Positions 33,298-41,124 of a stretch of DNA of 64,000 bases are shown here, piece by piece (position 1 is the stretch's first letter; each line of letters starts with the position of its first letter). Below the pieces are notes generated by a model, which saw only the letters and a list, made by a program, of their open reading frames with translations, was not told the DNA's origin and did no database searches. The DNA is from Nonomuraea muscovyensis (lineage in GTDB: Bacteria; Actinomycetota; Actinomycetes; Streptosporangiales; Streptosporangiaceae), in the NCBI RefSeq assembly GCF_014207745.1, contig NZ_JACHJB010000002.1, forward strand, positions 124,001 to 188,000. Reading direction: 5' to 3'. Both the position numbers and the translations under genes were made by a program.

Positions 33298-34383
33298 GCC
33301 TCGGGCAAGACCCTCCAGCCGGACCGCGTGCCGGAACCGGCACGCGCCCGGCGGCGGGGCTCCCACCCGCTCGCCCGGTTCCTCGTCCGCCGGCTCCTCA
33401 CCGCCGTCCTGCTGGCATGGGGCATCACGCTGGTGACCTTCGTGCTGACGAACATGGTGCCGGGCGACCCCGTGGCCGCCAACCTCGGCCAGCGGGCGCT
33501 CGGCGACCCCGCCATCGTCGCCCAGTGGCGGGCCGAGCACGGGCTGGACAAGCCGCTCTGGGAACAGTACGCGCTGCACCTGCGGGGCCTGCTGCAGGGC
33601 GACTTCGGCACCAGCCAGCAGAGTCACCGCCCGGTCAGCCAGGACCTGGCCGAGTTCGTGCCCGCGACCCTGGAGCTGGCCGGCGCGGCGATCCTGGTGT
33701 CCCTGGTGCTGGGCGTCGGGTTCGGGGTGGTGGCCGCGCTGCGCCGCGACCGGCTGTCGGACCACCTGCTCCGGGTGCTGAGCCTCATCGGCATCTCGGT
33801 GCCGACGTTCTGGCTGGCACTCGTGGCGTTCTACGTCTTCTTCTACCGGCTGCAGATCACCCCGGGCAGCGGCCGGGTGGACCCGGCGCTCGGCGGCGCG
33901 CCGCCAGTGACCGGGCTGCAGACGATCGACGCGCTGCTGGCCGGCCGGTGGGACATCTTCGCCTCGGCGGCCGGTCACCTGGTCACCCCGGCGCTCGTGC
34001 TCGCCCTCTACACCATCGGCCTGCTGACCCGCTTCACCCGGTCGGCCGTGCTGGAGGTGCTGGGGCAGGACTACGTACGGGCCGCTCGGGCCAAGGGGCT
34101 GCCGGGCCGGGTGATCCTGTTCCGCTACGTGCTGCGCTCGGCGCTGGTGCCGATCATCACGGTGGCGGGTCTCGCCTTCGGCAGCCTGCTGTCGGGCACC
34201 GTGCTGGTCGAGGCGATCTTCGCCTGGCCGGGCATCGGCCAGTACGCCTACAAGAGCGCCACCACCCTCGACCTGCCCGCCGTCATGGGCGTCGGCCTGG
34301 TCGTGGGCGTGGTGTACCTGGTCATCAACCTGATCGTGGACGTGCTGTACGGCGTCATCGATCCCCGAGTGAGGCTGCAGTGA
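33274..34383 (+). CDS. Peptide ABC transporter permease (DppB/OppB type)
   Basis: A 369-residue inner-membrane permease. After a basic cytoplasmic head of about 40 residues, LARFLVRRLLTAVLLAWGITLVTFVL is the first membrane helix, and 'PGDPVAANLGQ' is the DppB signature. The EAA loop that meets the ATPase is DYVRAARAKGLPGRVILFRYVLRSALVP. Six transmembrane segments are expected. The start is inside the 12-bp repeat array: GTG 33274 or GTG 33286, each followed by repeated VSNK codons. The stop overlaps the GTG of the next permease gene. Confidence 0.92.
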   Translation: MSNKVSNTASGKTLQPDRVPEPARARRRGSHPLARFLVRRLLTAVLLAWGITLVTFVLTNMVPGDPVAANLGQRALGDPAIVAQWRAEHGLDKPLWEQYALHLRGLLQGDFGTSQQSHRPVSQDLAEFVPATLELAGAAILVSLVLGVGFGVVAALRRDRLSDHLLRVLSLIGISVPTFWLALVAFYVFFYRLQITPGSGRVDPALGGAPPVTGLQTIDALLAGRWDIFASAAGHLVTPALVLALYTIGLLTRFTRSAVLEVLGQDYVRAARAKGLPGRVILFRYVLRSALVPIITVAGLAFGSLLSGTVLVEAIFAWPGIGQYAYKSATTLDLPAVMGVGLVVGVVYLVINLIVDVLYGVIDPRVRLQ

Positions 34384-35255
34384 AACGGGATCCCCTGAGC
34401 CGCAAAGGGCTGACGCGGCGGCTCCCCGAGGCCTGGCGGCGGCCGCTCGCCGTCGTCGGCGCCGCGGTGGCGCTCGCCTGGCTCGTCATCGCGCTGGCGG
34501 CGCCCCTGCTGGCCCCGTACGACCCGCTCGCCCAGGAGCTGCCTCGGCTGGCCGCGCCCGGTCCCGGGCACTGGTTCGGCACCGACCAGCTCGGCCGCGA
34601 CATCCTGAGCAGGGTCATCTACGGCGCGCGGGTGTCGATCCCGCTGACGATGCTGCTGGTCGCGCTCTCGGTACTGGTCGGCGGCCTGCTGGGCGCCTGC
34701 GCCGGCTACTTCGGCCGGTGGGTCGACGAGACGATCATGCGGGTGGCCGACCTGGTGTTCGCCTTCCCCACGGTCATCCTGGCCATGGTCGTCGCGGCGG
34801 CGCTCGGGGCCAGCCTGACCAACGCGGTGCTGGCCGTGCTGGTGGTGGCCTGGCCCGCCTACGCCCGTGTCACCCGGGGCCTGGTGCTGGGGGTGAGGGA
34901 GCGCGAGTTCGTGCTGAGCGGGCGGCTGCTGGGCTTCTCGGCCTGGCGCTCCCTGCGCGTGGACGTGCTGCCGAACGTGACCGGCCCGATCCTGGTGCTG
35001 GCGACGCTGGACATCGGCACCGCGCTGCTGCTGCTGTCGGGCCTGTCGTTCCTCGGCCTGGGCGCCAAGCCGCCGTCCCCGGAGTGGGGCGCGATGGTGG
35101 CCGGGGGCGTCGAGGTGTTCGACAGCTGGTGGGTGGCGACCTTCCCGGGCCTGGCCATCCTCACCGTGGTGCTGGCGTTCAACTTCCTCGGCGACACCCT
35201 GCGCGACGCCCTCGACCCCCGGACGGCCCGTGCCATCAAGGAGCGTGCCCTGTGA
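34380..35255 (+). CDS. Peptide ABC transporter permease (DppC/OppC type)
   Basis: A 291-residue permease. Its N-terminus has the OppC_N helix (PLAVVGAAVALAWLVIALAAPLLAPYDP) followed by HWFGTDQLGRDILSRVIYGARVSI, the family's best-known motif. The EAA loop is REREFVLSGRLLGFSAWRSLRVDVLPNV. FNFLGDTLRDALDPR is the standard C-terminal end. It forms the heterodimeric channel with the DppB-type partner. Start GTG 34380 overlaps the previous stop, and its own stop overlaps the next start, so the four transport genes are translationally coupled. Confidence 0.93.
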   Translation: MKRDPLSRKGLTRRLPEAWRRPLAVVGAAVALAWLVIALAAPLLAPYDPLAQELPRLAAPGPGHWFGTDQLGRDILSRVIYGARVSIPLTMLLVALSVLVGGLLGACAGYFGRWVDETIMRVADLVFAFPTVILAMVVAAALGASLTNAVLAVLVVAWPAYARVTRGLVLGVREREFVLSGRLLGFSAWRSLRVDVLPNVTGPILVLATLDIGTALLLLSGLSFLGLGAKPPSPEWGAMVAGGVEVFDSWWVATFPGLAILTVVLAFNFLGDTLRDALDPRTARAIKERAL

Positions 35256-36040
35256 CGCTGGAGATCACGGACCTGAAGGTGTCGCTCGGCGGCCGGGACA
35301 TCCTGCGCGGCGTCGACCTGAGCCTGGCGGAGGGCCGGGTGCACGGCCTGGCCGGGGAGAGCGGGTCGGGCAAGACCATGACCGGGCTGGCCGTGCTCGG
35401 CCTGCTGCCGCACGGCGCGCGGGCCACCGGCCGGATCGCGCTCGGCGGGCGCGACCTGCTGACGCTGCCGCCCAAGGAGCTCAACAAGGTGCGCGGCGGC
35501 GAGGTGGCCATGGTCTTCCAGGACCCGGCCACCAGCCTGCACCCCATGCTGACGGTCGGCAGACAGCTCACCGAGCACATGCGCCACCACCTCGGCCTGG
35601 GCAGGGCGGAGGCGCGGGCCCGGGCCGTCGAACTGCTCGGCAAGGTGCGCATCCCGGGCGCCGAGGAGGCGTACGGACGCTTCCCGCACCAGTTCTCCGG
35701 CGGGATGCGGCAGCGCATCGCCATCGCCATCGCGCTGGCCTGCTCGCCCAAGGTGCTCATCGCCGACGAGCCGACCACCGCGCTCGACGTGACGGTGCAG
35801 GCGGGCGTGCTGCGGCTGCTGCGCGGCCTGTGCGACGAGCTCGGCCTGGCCGTGCTGCTCGTCACCCACGACCTGGGCGTCATGTCGGCCATCGCCGACG
35901 AGGTGAGCGTGATGAAGGACGGCCTGGTCGTCGAGACCGGCCCGCGGGGCCGGGTGCTGCGCGAGCCCGCGCACGCCTACACCCGCTCGCTGCTGGAGGC
36001 ACTGCCCGGGGAGCCGGGACAGCCAGGGGGGAACGCATGA
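35252..36040 (+). CDS. Peptide ABC transporter ATP-binding protein (DppD type)
   Basis: A 262-residue ATPase. The motifs are Walker A GESGSGKTMTG (about residues 34-44), Q-loop VFQDPATSLHP, signature FSGGMRQRI, Walker B VLIADEPTTALDV, and H-loop LVTHDLG. It ends at AYTRSLLEALPGEPGQ without the usual C-terminal oligopeptide-transporter extension, which its partner has. It energises the transporter by ATP hydrolysis at the cytoplasmic face. Start and stop overlap the neighbours (GTGA and ATGA). Confidence 0.93.
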   Translation: MTLEITDLKVSLGGRDILRGVDLSLAEGRVHGLAGESGSGKTMTGLAVLGLLPHGARATGRIALGGRDLLTLPPKELNKVRGGEVAMVFQDPATSLHPMLTVGRQLTEHMRHHLGLGRAEARARAVELLGKVRIPGAEEAYGRFPHQFSGGMRQRIAIAIALACSPKVLIADEPTTALDVTVQAGVLRLLRGLCDELGLAVLLVTHDLGVMSAIADEVSVMKDGLVVETGPRGRVLREPAHAYTRSLLEALPGEPGQPGGNA

Positions 36041-36942
36041 CGCTGCACATCGAGGACCTGGTCGTCGAGCACCGGTCCCCGGGCCGCCCGGTCGTCAGGG
36101 CCGTGGCGGGGGCGAGCCTCACCGTCCAGCCGGGCGAGGTCGTGGGCCTGGTCGGCGAGTCGGGCTGCGGTAAGTCGACGCTGGCCCGGGCCGTCTGCGG
36201 GCTGAACCCGGTCACGGCGGGCTCGATCACGTTCGAGGGCCGGCCGGTCACCCCTCTCGGGCTGCGCCGCCGGACGCTGACCGCCGTCCAGATGGTGTTC
36301 CAGGACCCGTACGCGTCGCTGAACCCGCGTCGCCGCGTCGGCGAGCAGATCGCCGACGGGCTGCGCACCGCCGGCGACCGCACGACGGCGCCCGCCGACC
36401 TGCTGGAACGGGTGGGCCTGCCGCGGGAGTTCGCGGCGCGGCACCCGCACGAGTTCTCCGGCGGGCAGCGGCAGCGGATCGCCATCGCGCGGGCGCTGGC
36501 GGCCGGGCCCCGGCTGCTGATCGGCGACGAGCCGATCTCGGCGCTGGACGCCTCGGCCCAGGCGCAGGTCGCCACCCTGATGCGGGACCTGGCGGTGGAC
36601 TCCGGCGCGGGCCTGCTGTTCATCAGCCACGACCTGTCGGTGGTGCGGCTGATCGCCGACCGGATCGCCGTCATGTACCTCGGGAAGATCGTCGAAGTGG
36701 GCGACACGGCCGAGGTGTGGGCCGACCCCCGCCACCCGTACACGCGGGCGCTGCTGCAGGCCATCCCCAAGCCCGACGGGATGGGGGTGCTGCCGGCCGA
36801 ACTGCCCGGCGACGTGCCCGACCCGGCGAACCCGCCGGCGGGCTGCCGCTTCCACCCGCGCTGCCCGCTCGCCATGGACGTCTGCCGGGAGAAGGAGCCC
36901 GCCTTCGGTCCCGTCGCCTGCTGGCTGCACGAGCCCGCGTGA
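36037..36942 (+). CDS. Peptide ABC transporter ATP-binding protein (DppF type)
   Basis: A 301-residue ATPase. The motifs are Walker A GESGCGKSTLARAVCG, Q-loop VFQDPYASLNPR, signature FSGGQRQRIAIARAL, Walker B LLIGDEPISALD, and H-loop FISHDLS. The C-terminal oligopeptide/dipeptide extension has the cysteine-rich GCRFHPRCPLAMDVC motif, which in some family members binds an iron-sulfur cluster. It pairs with the DppD-type protein. The gene overlaps both neighbours by 4 nt. Confidence 0.93.
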   Translation: MTLHIEDLVVEHRSPGRPVVRAVAGASLTVQPGEVVGLVGESGCGKSTLARAVCGLNPVTAGSITFEGRPVTPLGLRRRTLTAVQMVFQDPYASLNPRRRVGEQIADGLRTAGDRTTAPADLLERVGLPREFAARHPHEFSGGQRQRIAIARALAAGPRLLIGDEPISALDASAQAQVATLMRDLAVDSGAGLLFISHDLSVVRLIADRIAVMYLGKIVEVGDTAEVWADPRHPYTRALLQAIPKPDGMGVLPAELPGDVPDPANPPAGCRFHPRCPLAMDVCREKEPAFGPVACWLHEPA

Positions 36943-37916
36943 CACCCGACGGCAGGCTGGCGGCCGTGCGGGCGGCCATGGCCGACGGCGAGATCGACGC
37001 GCTGGTGCTGCGCCCGTCGCCGGACTTCCGGTTCCTCGGTGGTACGGGCGAGGACTTCCTCGTGGTCACGGCCGCGGCCGTGGCCGAGACGGCCGACCCG
37101 GCGCGGCTCGTCCCGCCGCGGGCGCGGCGGGTGGGCGTGGACCCGGAGATGCGGGTCCACGAGCTGTTCGGGCTGTCGATCGAGGCCGAGGTGGTGCCCG
37201 CCACGGCCGTGCTGGCGCCGCTGCGGCTGCGCAAGGAGCCGGCCGAGGTCGAGGCGATCGGGCGGGCCGCCGCGGCTGCCGAGGCGGTGCTCGCCCAGGT
37301 GCGGGAGCTGGCCTGGTTCGGCGTGACCGAGCGGGCGATGGCGGCCAGGCTGCGCGGGCTGCTGCTGGAGTCGGGCTGCGAGGCGGTGCTGTCGCTGCGG
37401 GTGGCCGCGGGCGAGCACACCGCCCGGCCCGCGCACCGGCCGGGCGAGCGCGTGATCAATCCCGGTGACGCGCTGCTGGTGTCGGTCTGCGGCCGGTGGG
37501 ACGGCTACTGCGCGGAGGTGGCGCGGGTGTTCGCCGTCGCGGAGCCGCCGGACGACTTCGAGGCCATGTACTCGGTGGTGCTGGCCGCGCACGCCGCGGC
37601 CCTCGCCTCGATGCGCGAGGGGGCCACGGCCGCCGGCGTGGCCGCCACGGTGCGCAACGTGATCGACGGCAGCGGGTACGGCCGGTTCGCCGCCGCGGGC
37701 GCCGGCCGGGGCGTGGGTCTCGGCCACGAGGAGGGGCCGCGGCTGTGGCCGGGGGAGGACGCGGCGCTGGCCGCCGGGATGACGCTCTGCCTGGAGCCGG
37801 CCATCTACGTGCCGGACCTGTTCGGCGCGCGGGTGGCCGACGTGGTGGTCTGCACCGGGACGGGCCCGGTGGCGCTGAGCGGTGGCCCGCCGGCCCTGCA
37901 CGTCCTGGACCGCTGA
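36939..37916 (+). CDS. M24 (creatinase/prolidase-fold) protein with degenerate metal site
   Basis: A 325-residue 'pita-bread' protein, translated from GTG 36939 overlapping the ATPase stop. The fold is recognisable (GERVINPGDALLVSVCGRWDGY, GVGLGHEEGP, TLCLEPAIYVPDLFGARVADVVV). Aminopeptidase P/prolidase needs D, D, H, E, E as metal ligands. Here the first Asp is Ser (LLVSVCG), the second is Glu (CAEVAR), His and the first Glu remain, and the last Glu is Ala (RVADV). It therefore probably does not bind two metals, and may be a metal-free C-N hydrolase like creatinase, or a regulatory or inactive homologue. Its place at the end of a peptide-uptake operon suggests action on the imported compound. 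Confidence 0.85.
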   Translation: MTPDGRLAAVRAAMADGEIDALVLRPSPDFRFLGGTGEDFLVVTAAAVAETADPARLVPPRARRVGVDPEMRVHELFGLSIEAEVVPATAVLAPLRLRKEPAEVEAIGRAAAAAEAVLAQVRELAWFGVTERAMAARLRGLLLESGCEAVLSLRVAAGEHTARPAHRPGERVINPGDALLVSVCGRWDGYCAEVARVFAVAEPPDDFEAMYSVVLAAHAAALASMREGATAAGVAATVRNVIDGSGYGRFAAAGAGRGVGLGHEEGPRLWPGEDAALAAGMTLCLEPAIYVPDLFGARVADVVVCTGTGPVALSGGPPALHVLDR

Positions 37917-37932
37917 CGGGCCCGGCGCGGGA

Positions 37933-38037
37933 CCGGTCGTGAGGAAGGCTCGGGAGCTGGAGTGCCAGTAGGCCCGTTCGGGCCTACCTGGATTCGAACC
38001 AGGTGAGAAGGAAGCCCCCGAATGGCCTCACGACCGG
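37933..38037 (-). ncRNA. Structured RNA element 1: tRNA-like cloverleaf with closed acceptor arm
   Basis: A 105-nt element closed by a perfect 12-bp stem (37933-37944 with 38026-38037), extended on the minus strand by 8 pairs (38015-38022 with 37949-37956, including G-U pairs that would be C-A mismatches on the plus strand). On top are three abutting hairpins. In minus-strand order they are CCTGG-TTCGAAT-CCAGG (T-arm-like, 38003-37987), TAGGCCC-GAAC-GGGCCTA (7 bp, acceptor-like but closed by a tetraloop, 37986-37969) and CTGG-CACT-CCAG (D-arm-like, 37968-37957). The arm order is that of a tRNA opened in the anticodon arm. It lies between the stops of convergent genes, in the 3' region of the TerD-like gene. 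Function unknown. Confidence 0.55.
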
Positions 38038-38039
38038 GA

Positions 38040-38104
38040 CGCGAGGAAGGCGGGAAGACTGAGATCAATGGGTTTTGAGAAGGAAGCCCTCCCATGGCCT
38101 CGCG
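38040..38104 (-). ncRNA. Structured RNA element 2, shorter homologue of element 1
   Basis: The closing stem is CGCGAGG (38040-38046) with CCTCGCG (38098-38104). The 5' and 3' shoulders match element 1: GAGGAAGGC..GGGA on one side and TGAGAAGGAAGCCC..ATGGCCTC on the other, with a 72-bp period between the TGAGAAGGAAGCCC blocks. The three-hairpin head is replaced by about 20 nt (around GATCAATGG). On the minus strand GGGAGG can pair with CTTCCC. Tandem, homologous stems with different heads suggest a family of structured RNAs or a duplicated 3' element. Confidence 0.45.
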
Positions 38105-38116
38105 GGCCCCACCGTA

Positions 38117-40258
38117 TCAGGCGGGGATCAGCTCGTGCAGCGTCGCGGGCGTGTACACCCGTGACCCCGGCGGGAGGTCCGCCGGAGCCTGCAGCCCGAT
38201 GAAGGTGACCGGCCCGCCCGGGGAGCTCTTCGCGCGCATCAGCTCGGCCAGGTGGCGCACGCGCAGGTGGTCGCGTTCCACGATCGTGCGAACCAGCCGC
38301 GAGGCGACCGCCTGGTTGCCCTCCACCTGGTTGAAGCCGGGGTATCCCTTCAGGTAGAGGTGCAGCCACTTCACCCGCCACGCGCCGTCGTCGCCGCGCA
38401 GGAACACCAGCGGCAGGGCGACCTGACCGGAGCCCCGCAGGTCGGACTTCATCCGCACGGTGCGCGGCTCGAACGGCCGGCCCTCCTGCGCGGCGTCCCT
38501 GGTCATGTACCCGAAGAACGCCTCGGCCGCCTCGTCGAACCGCTCCCCGGCGTAGACGTGCACCTGGGGGATGATGATCGGCCGGGTCGCCTCGGCGAGC
38601 CGGATGTTGACGAACTCCGACGCGCCGTCGGTGGCGTCGGTCAGGTCGCCCGAGTACTCGGCGAAGCCGTTGGCGTGGTTCGTCCACGAGATGTGCTCAG
38701 CGTCGCCGTAGGAGGCGTCGAGCATGAGCGCCGACAGGTCGTAGTCGGTACGCCGCGCGGCCTGGCGCCAGTGGACGAAGAACCTGAGCAACTCGCCGTC
38801 CACCGCCGTGACCGAGCCGCGGGGCAGCATGCCGAGCCCGGGGACGACGGACTTGCCGGACAGCGGCAGGGCGACGTCGAGCAGGTCGGGATCGACGACC
38901 AGCTCGCCGAGCTCGGGGAGGCGGCCGGTGATCTCCTCGTCGAGCATGGCCAGGGCGCGCGTCAGGATCTTCTCCGCCAGCGGCGGGCGGGAGTCGGTGG
39001 CCGTCCACGCCCGGCCGTACCGGTTGGTGAACAGGCGGCCGGCGGCGGGGGCGAGCCGGTTCTGCAGGTGCTCGCGCAGCGACAGCAGGACGCGGCCGGA
39101 GGCGCCCGGCAGGGCTCGCTCCGCGGCGCCCAGCACGTCCGCCTCGGACGCCGCGGTCCGCAGCAGGTGGTCCAGGCGGCGCAGCAGCGCGCCGGGCGTG
39201 CTCGCCAGCAACGTGACGGCGTCGGCCGTCCGGCCCGCCGCGAGGGCGGCCTCGACCCGGCTGTCGAGACCGGCGGCGGCGCGGACGCCCCTGGCCACCT
39301 CGAAGACCTGGGCGGCGCGGGGGAACCGCGGATGCTCGTGGGGGTGCAGCCGCTCGCCCAGCCGCTTCCACGGCTCCCGGTGGCGCGGCACGTCGCCGAG
39401 CTTGGCCGGGGACGCGACGGTGTCCAGCGCCCGCAGGAGGGCCCGCCGCTCGGCGCGGCGGAACGACCGGAACCTGGTGGGCACGGCCAGCGTGACGTCG
39501 CCGCCGGAGCAGGCGCAGGCGAGCCGGAGTACGTCGGTCACCGTGTCGACGAGCAACGGCCGGCCGGCGGCCAGCCGCGCCTCGTTGACGACGGCGCGGT
39601 TCTCGCGCACGGGGATGCGGTCGGGCTCCTCCGCGCAGAACGCGGCCAGCAGGCGCAGCGCCGCCAGGTCCTCGGCGGCCGGCGGCGCCTCGGACCCCGC
39701 CAGCGAGAAGTAGAGGTCACGCGCCTCCGCGGCGAGGCTCCCGCCCGCCTCCAGCACGGTCACCCGGTCCCCGGCCAGCGGGATCAGCTCGGCGTGCGCG
39801 GCCAGCAGGTCGGCGTAGGCGTGCTGGTAACGGCCGTAGCGCGGCAGGGTCAGCAGGTCGAGCGTCCCCGGCCGGAGTCGCTCGGCCGCGACCGGGTCGA
39901 GCAGGGCCTCACGCAGCAGGCCGGCCCAGAACTCCAGGGTGTCCGGGACGTTGCGGGGGAAGTCGACGAAGTAGGCGTTGTGCCGGACGTGGTCGCCGAC
40001 CAGGCCGCGCACCGTGGCCAGGACGCGTACGCCGAGGTCCATCACGGCCTGCCCGGGCAGTCTCGTCAACCGTTCGAGCAGCGCCGGCGAGCAGGTGAAG
40101 CCGACGCTCAGCAGCGCGGCGTCGAGCTGGCGGGCGGCCACCCCGCCCCACTCCGGACTCGCCCCGGCGGGGGCCTCGACGGGTTCCAGGGGCACGCGTA
40201 ACCGGCGGGTGATGACGAGGCTCTCCAGACTGTCCACGAACGCACCATATCGCCGCAT
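38117..40258 (-). CDS. Large protein with TerD-like C-terminal domain
   Basis: A 713-residue cytoplasmic protein. The N-terminal two-thirds is alpha-helical, with many leucine/arginine-rich helices (for example LLRALDTVASPAKLGDVPRHREPWKRLGERLHP near residues 280-310), and matches no domain I can name. Residues about 490-640 look like TerD/stress-protein domains (RTDYDLSALMLDAS, SGDLTDATDGASEFVNIRL, YAGERFDEAAEAFFGY). I recall similar long proteins in Streptomyces and Myxococcus (SCO0854/MXAN_6230 type), which carry an extra RING-like part that I do not see here. Function unknown. No other ter genes are nearby. Two structured RNA-like elements follow directly after its stop. Confidence 0.7.
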   Translation of the reverse strand: MRRYGAFVDSLESLVITRRLRVPLEPVEAPAGASPEWGGVAARQLDAALLSVGFTCSPALLERLTRLPGQAVMDLGVRVLATVRGLVGDHVRHNAYFVDFPRNVPDTLEFWAGLLREALLDPVAAERLRPGTLDLLTLPRYGRYQHAYADLLAAHAELIPLAGDRVTVLEAGGSLAAEARDLYFSLAGSEAPPAAEDLAALRLLAAFCAEEPDRIPVRENRAVVNEARLAAGRPLLVDTVTDVLRLACACSGGDVTLAVPTRFRSFRRAERRALLRALDTVASPAKLGDVPRHREPWKRLGERLHPHEHPRFPRAAQVFEVARGVRAAAGLDSRVEAALAAGRTADAVTLLASTPGALLRRLDHLLRTAASEADVLGAAERALPGASGRVLLSLREHLQNRLAPAAGRLFTNRYGRAWTATDSRPPLAEKILTRALAMLDEEITGRLPELGELVVDPDLLDVALPLSGKSVVPGLGMLPRGSVTAVDGELLRFFVHWRQAARRTDYDLSALMLDASYGDAEHISWTNHANGFAEYSGDLTDATDGASEFVNIRLAEATRPIIIPQVHVYAGERFDEAAEAFFGYMTRDAAQEGRPFEPRTVRMKSDLRGSGQVALPLVFLRGDDGAWRVKWLHLYLKGYPGFNQVEGNQAVASRLVRTIVERDHLRVRHLAELMRAKSSPGGPVTFIGLQAPADLPPGSRVYTPATLHELIPA

Positions 40259-40498
40259 TGCGCCCGCACGCTGGGGGTTTTCGGTCGTACGGGAGGACGG
40301 CCGCGTACGTCAGGTGGCACGATTCCGCAACGGCGAAGTGCCCGGCCGGCTTTGTGCACTTGTGCGCGGTGGGGCGGGCGCCGGCGGGGTCCACTGGGGA
40401 GTGCACGCGCTGTGGCGAGTCAGCCGCCTCGACCGTCGCGGACGTGCCGCCCCCGCGCAGCCCGCGCGGGAGACCTTCCTTCCTCTTCAGGAGCACAC

Positions 40499-40987
40499 AT
40501 GTCCACATCCCCAACGGTGACGCCGAGGTCACGCCTCCTGCGCATGTCCGCGCTGGTGGTGGCGGTGTCCGCGGCGGCCCTGGTGGCCGGCAACGCCACC
40601 CGCGCCGAGGCGGCGCCGCCGGAGGTGATCAGCCGCTGGAACAACGAGCTGGTCCACTCCAACTCCATCAGCCCCGGCTTCAGCACGTTCCTGGGTGCCG
40701 GGGCGTACACGATCACCGCCAAGCTCTCGGCGGCCAACCAGGGCGCCTCGGCGATCGCCTACACCTGCACGATCAGCGCGGCAGGCGGGGCGGCCACCGA
40801 CCAGGCGCCCGTCACGCTCGCCCCGCACGCGACCCAGAGCCTCTCCCTCAACGTCGTGCACCACTTCCCGAGCACCGGGCAACTGAGCTTCGCCTGCACC
40901 AAGCCCGCGGGAAGCCCGACGGTGCGGATGCAGCACATCAAGATCACCGCCATCAAGGTCAACTCGGTGGACAACCAGCCGTTCTGA
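40499..40987 (+). CDS. Secreted protein, hypothetical
   Basis: A 162-residue exported protein. The signal peptide occupies residues 1-39 (basic head SRLLR, core MSALVVAVSAAALVAG, probable cut after TRAEA-A). The mature part (about 120 residues) is rich in Thr/Ser/Ala with beta-strand spacing (TITAKLSAANQGASAIAYTCTI, VTLAPHATQSLSLNVVHHFPS, GQLSFACTKP) and two cysteines that may form a disulfide, suggesting an immunoglobulin-like or jelly-roll fold. A CAGGAG ribosome site precedes ATG 40499. A strong terminator follows. The function is not known. Confidence 0.75.
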   Translation: MSTSPTVTPRSRLLRMSALVVAVSAAALVAGNATRAEAAPPEVISRWNNELVHSNSISPGFSTFLGAGAYTITAKLSAANQGASAIAYTCTISAAGGAATDQAPVTLAPHATQSLSLNVVHHFPSTGQLSFACTKPAGSPTVRMQHIKITAIKVNSVDNQPF

Positions 40988-41005
40988 CGGCGGCGGGCGC
41001 GAGCG

Positions 41006-41043
41006 ACGGCGGGCCGGGGACGGGAGCGTCCCCGGCCCGCCGT
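41006..41043 (+). terminator. Intrinsic terminator, 16-bp perfect stem
   Basis: ACGGCGGGCCGGGGAC-GGGAGC-GTCCCCGGCCCGCCGT followed by TTCG, 19 bp after the stop of the secreted-protein gene. The longest perfect terminator hairpin in the window. Confidence 0.88.
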
Positions 41044-41124
41044 TTCGCCGTTCCCTCGTACGGGGGAGGGGATTCCCCCGCTCGCGGGAGGGGCGGCCGG
41101 TGCGCCGACCCTACGGTTACGGTC

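Noticed and set aside
30907..33978. A 1023-codon open frame on the minus strand
   Set aside because: Only the last part (to 31542) is a real gene (Lrp). The remainder is the antisense shadow of the peptide-binding protein and permease genes in GC-rich DNA.
37981..38010. Ordinary tRNA gene suggested by GGTTCGAATCC on the minus strand
   Set aside because: The acceptor partner and anticodon arm are not where a tRNA needs them; the 7-nt acceptor-like strands face each other across a 4-nt loop. It is tRNA-like only in permuted order.
38117..40258. Complete tellurite-resistance (ter) operon
   Set aside because: Only one protein has a TerD-like domain, and no TerA/B/C/Z genes are nearby.
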